The notes under the pieces: model-generated | Seen by the model: only the letters and a program-made list of their open reading frames with translations | Databases searched by the model: none | Told to the model about the DNA's origin: nothing | Translations under genes and position numbers: made by a program | Source: Helicobacteraceae bacterium | GTDB taxonomy: Bacteria; Campylobacterota; Campylobacteria; Campylobacterales; Sulfurimonadaceae | Length of the DNA stretch: 6,443 bases | Assembly: GCA_027057185.1 (NCBI GenBank) | Contig: JALUJE010000233.1 | Coordinates: forward strand, 1,585-8,027 | Reading direction: 5' to 3' | Shown here: positions 6,064 through 6,443 of the stretch, piece by piece | Position numbering within the stretch: the first letter of the stretch is position 1 | Layout: each line of letters opens with the position of its first letter

Positions 6064-6067
6064 TGTC

Positions 6068-6443
6068 TTAGCGCTTTAATCTTACACGTTGTGAATGGGT
6101 AATGGCGATTGCCATGGCATCTGTAATGTCCAACGGCTTAATTTCCTTTTTGATATGCAACAACCGCTTAACCATAAATGCTACCTGAGTTTTATCGGCC
6201 TTTGCTTTTCCCGTAAGTGCTTTTTTTATCTGCAAAGGAGTATATTCTGAAAATTCTCCGAACTCCTGCAAAATTTTAAGGGTCATAGCACCGCGAAATT
6301 GTGCCAGCTTAATAACCGTTTTGGGATTGTGTGCATAAAACATATCTTCCACGGCAACTTCATCAATAGTATGCAACTGAAATATCTGTTCCAATGCCTC
6401 GGCCATTTGAGGAATTTGGTACTGTAATACTTCTGCTTTCATT
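6068..6443 (-). CDS. ruvC: Crossover junction endodeoxyribonuclease RuvC, 5' part cut by window
   Basis: RuvC is the dimeric, Mg-dependent resolvase that cleaves Holliday junctions moved by RuvAB. About 124 C-terminal residues are visible; the ATG at 6442 lies on the window edge and is almost surely internal, because the N-terminal LGIDPG strand with the first catalytic Asp is missing. Numbered from that Met, the remaining acidic catalytic residues are present: E32 in VAVEDMFYAHNP (E. coli E66) and D105 and D108 in LDITDAMAIAITHS (E. coli D138, D141). The typical RGAMTLKILQ helix follows, and a basic tail RVRLKR ends the protein. Full length is probably near 158 residues. From memory, ruvC sits beside dnaA/oriC in C. 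jejuni and Wolinella, so the origin may lie just to the right. Confidence 0.94.
   Translation of the reverse strand, partial: MKAEVLQYQIPQMAEALEQIFQLHTIDEVAVEDMFYAHNPKTVIKLAQFRGAMTLKILQEFGEFSEYTPLQIKKALTGKAKADKTQVAFMVKRLLHIKKEIKPLDITDAMAIAITHSQRVRLKR

Larger units (their letters stand above)
5659..6067. other. AT-rich gene-free gap between convergent genes, rich in inverted repeats
   Basis: About 400 bases separate the pseudouridine synthase stop from the ruvC stop. No credible gene was found: one GTG-started 72-codon frame (5747-5965) has no ribosome site and low-complexity AT-rich composition. The gap holds a TATATATA run near 5772, a perfect 10+1+10 palindrome, a 10-bp-arm hairpin with a GGGG/CCCC base, a nested repeat at 5913-5958, short palindromes (GTCATGAC 5916-5923, ATGACGTCAT 5962-5971), several ATTCACA motifs resembling DnaA boxes, and a terminator-like hairpin next to ruvC. 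No tRNA was recognised. It may be part of, or flank, the replication origin (inference). Confidence 0.6.

Overview
This window looks like chromosomal DNA from a free-living member of the Campylobacterota (the former Epsilonproteobacteria), most like the Sulfurimonas / Sulfuricurvum / Sulfurovum group. The evidence is the lineage-type NrdA (about 788 residues, with a long insertion between its active-site cysteines), the divergent rRNA pseudouridine synthase / purB-nrdA gene block that I recall from Campylobacter jejuni, and the Pcm sequence style. The genus is an inference; no species can be named from the sequence.

Layout, left to right. (1) Positions 1-513, plus strand: 3' part of pcm, protein-L-isoaspartate O-methyltransferase, cut by the window edge. 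(2) Positions 4632 down to 517, minus strand: a three-gene run purB - nrdA - unknown 124-residue protein. The purB-nrdA gap is 47 bases, and one base separates the nrdA stop from the next ATG. The run converges on pcm with only 3 bases between stop codons. (3) Positions 4633-4734: divergent promoter region. (4) Positions 4735-5655, plus strand: an RluA-family rRNA pseudouridine synthase that starts with TTG. (5) Positions 5659-6067: an AT-rich, gene-free gap full of inverted repeats and DnaA-box-like 9-mers. (6) Positions 6068-6443, minus strand: 3' two-thirds of ruvC, the Holliday junction resolvase, running off the right edge.

The most notable signal is not a gene. A perfect 16-base parS centromere palindrome (TGTTTCACGTGAAACA) lies inside the pseudouridine synthase gene at 5414-5429. 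A second, perfect 14-base core copy (GTTTCACGTGAAAC) at 5645-5658 supplies that gene's own TGA stop codon. The two centres are 230 bp apart. parS sites load the ParB clamp for chromosome segregation and normally lie near the replication origin. ruvC neighbours dnaA/oriC in several Campylobacterota (from memory), so the origin is plausibly just beyond the right edge, and the window would be its left flank.

How the genes fit together: purB (AMP and IMP synthesis) and nrdA (ribonucleotide to deoxyribonucleotide reduction) form a nucleotide-supply operon, which would be transcribed away from the inferred origin. The pseudouridine synthase modifies rRNA, ruvC resolves recombination intermediates and pcm repairs aged proteins. 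All are housekeeping genes. No mobile element, CRISPR array, tRNA or rRNA was seen.
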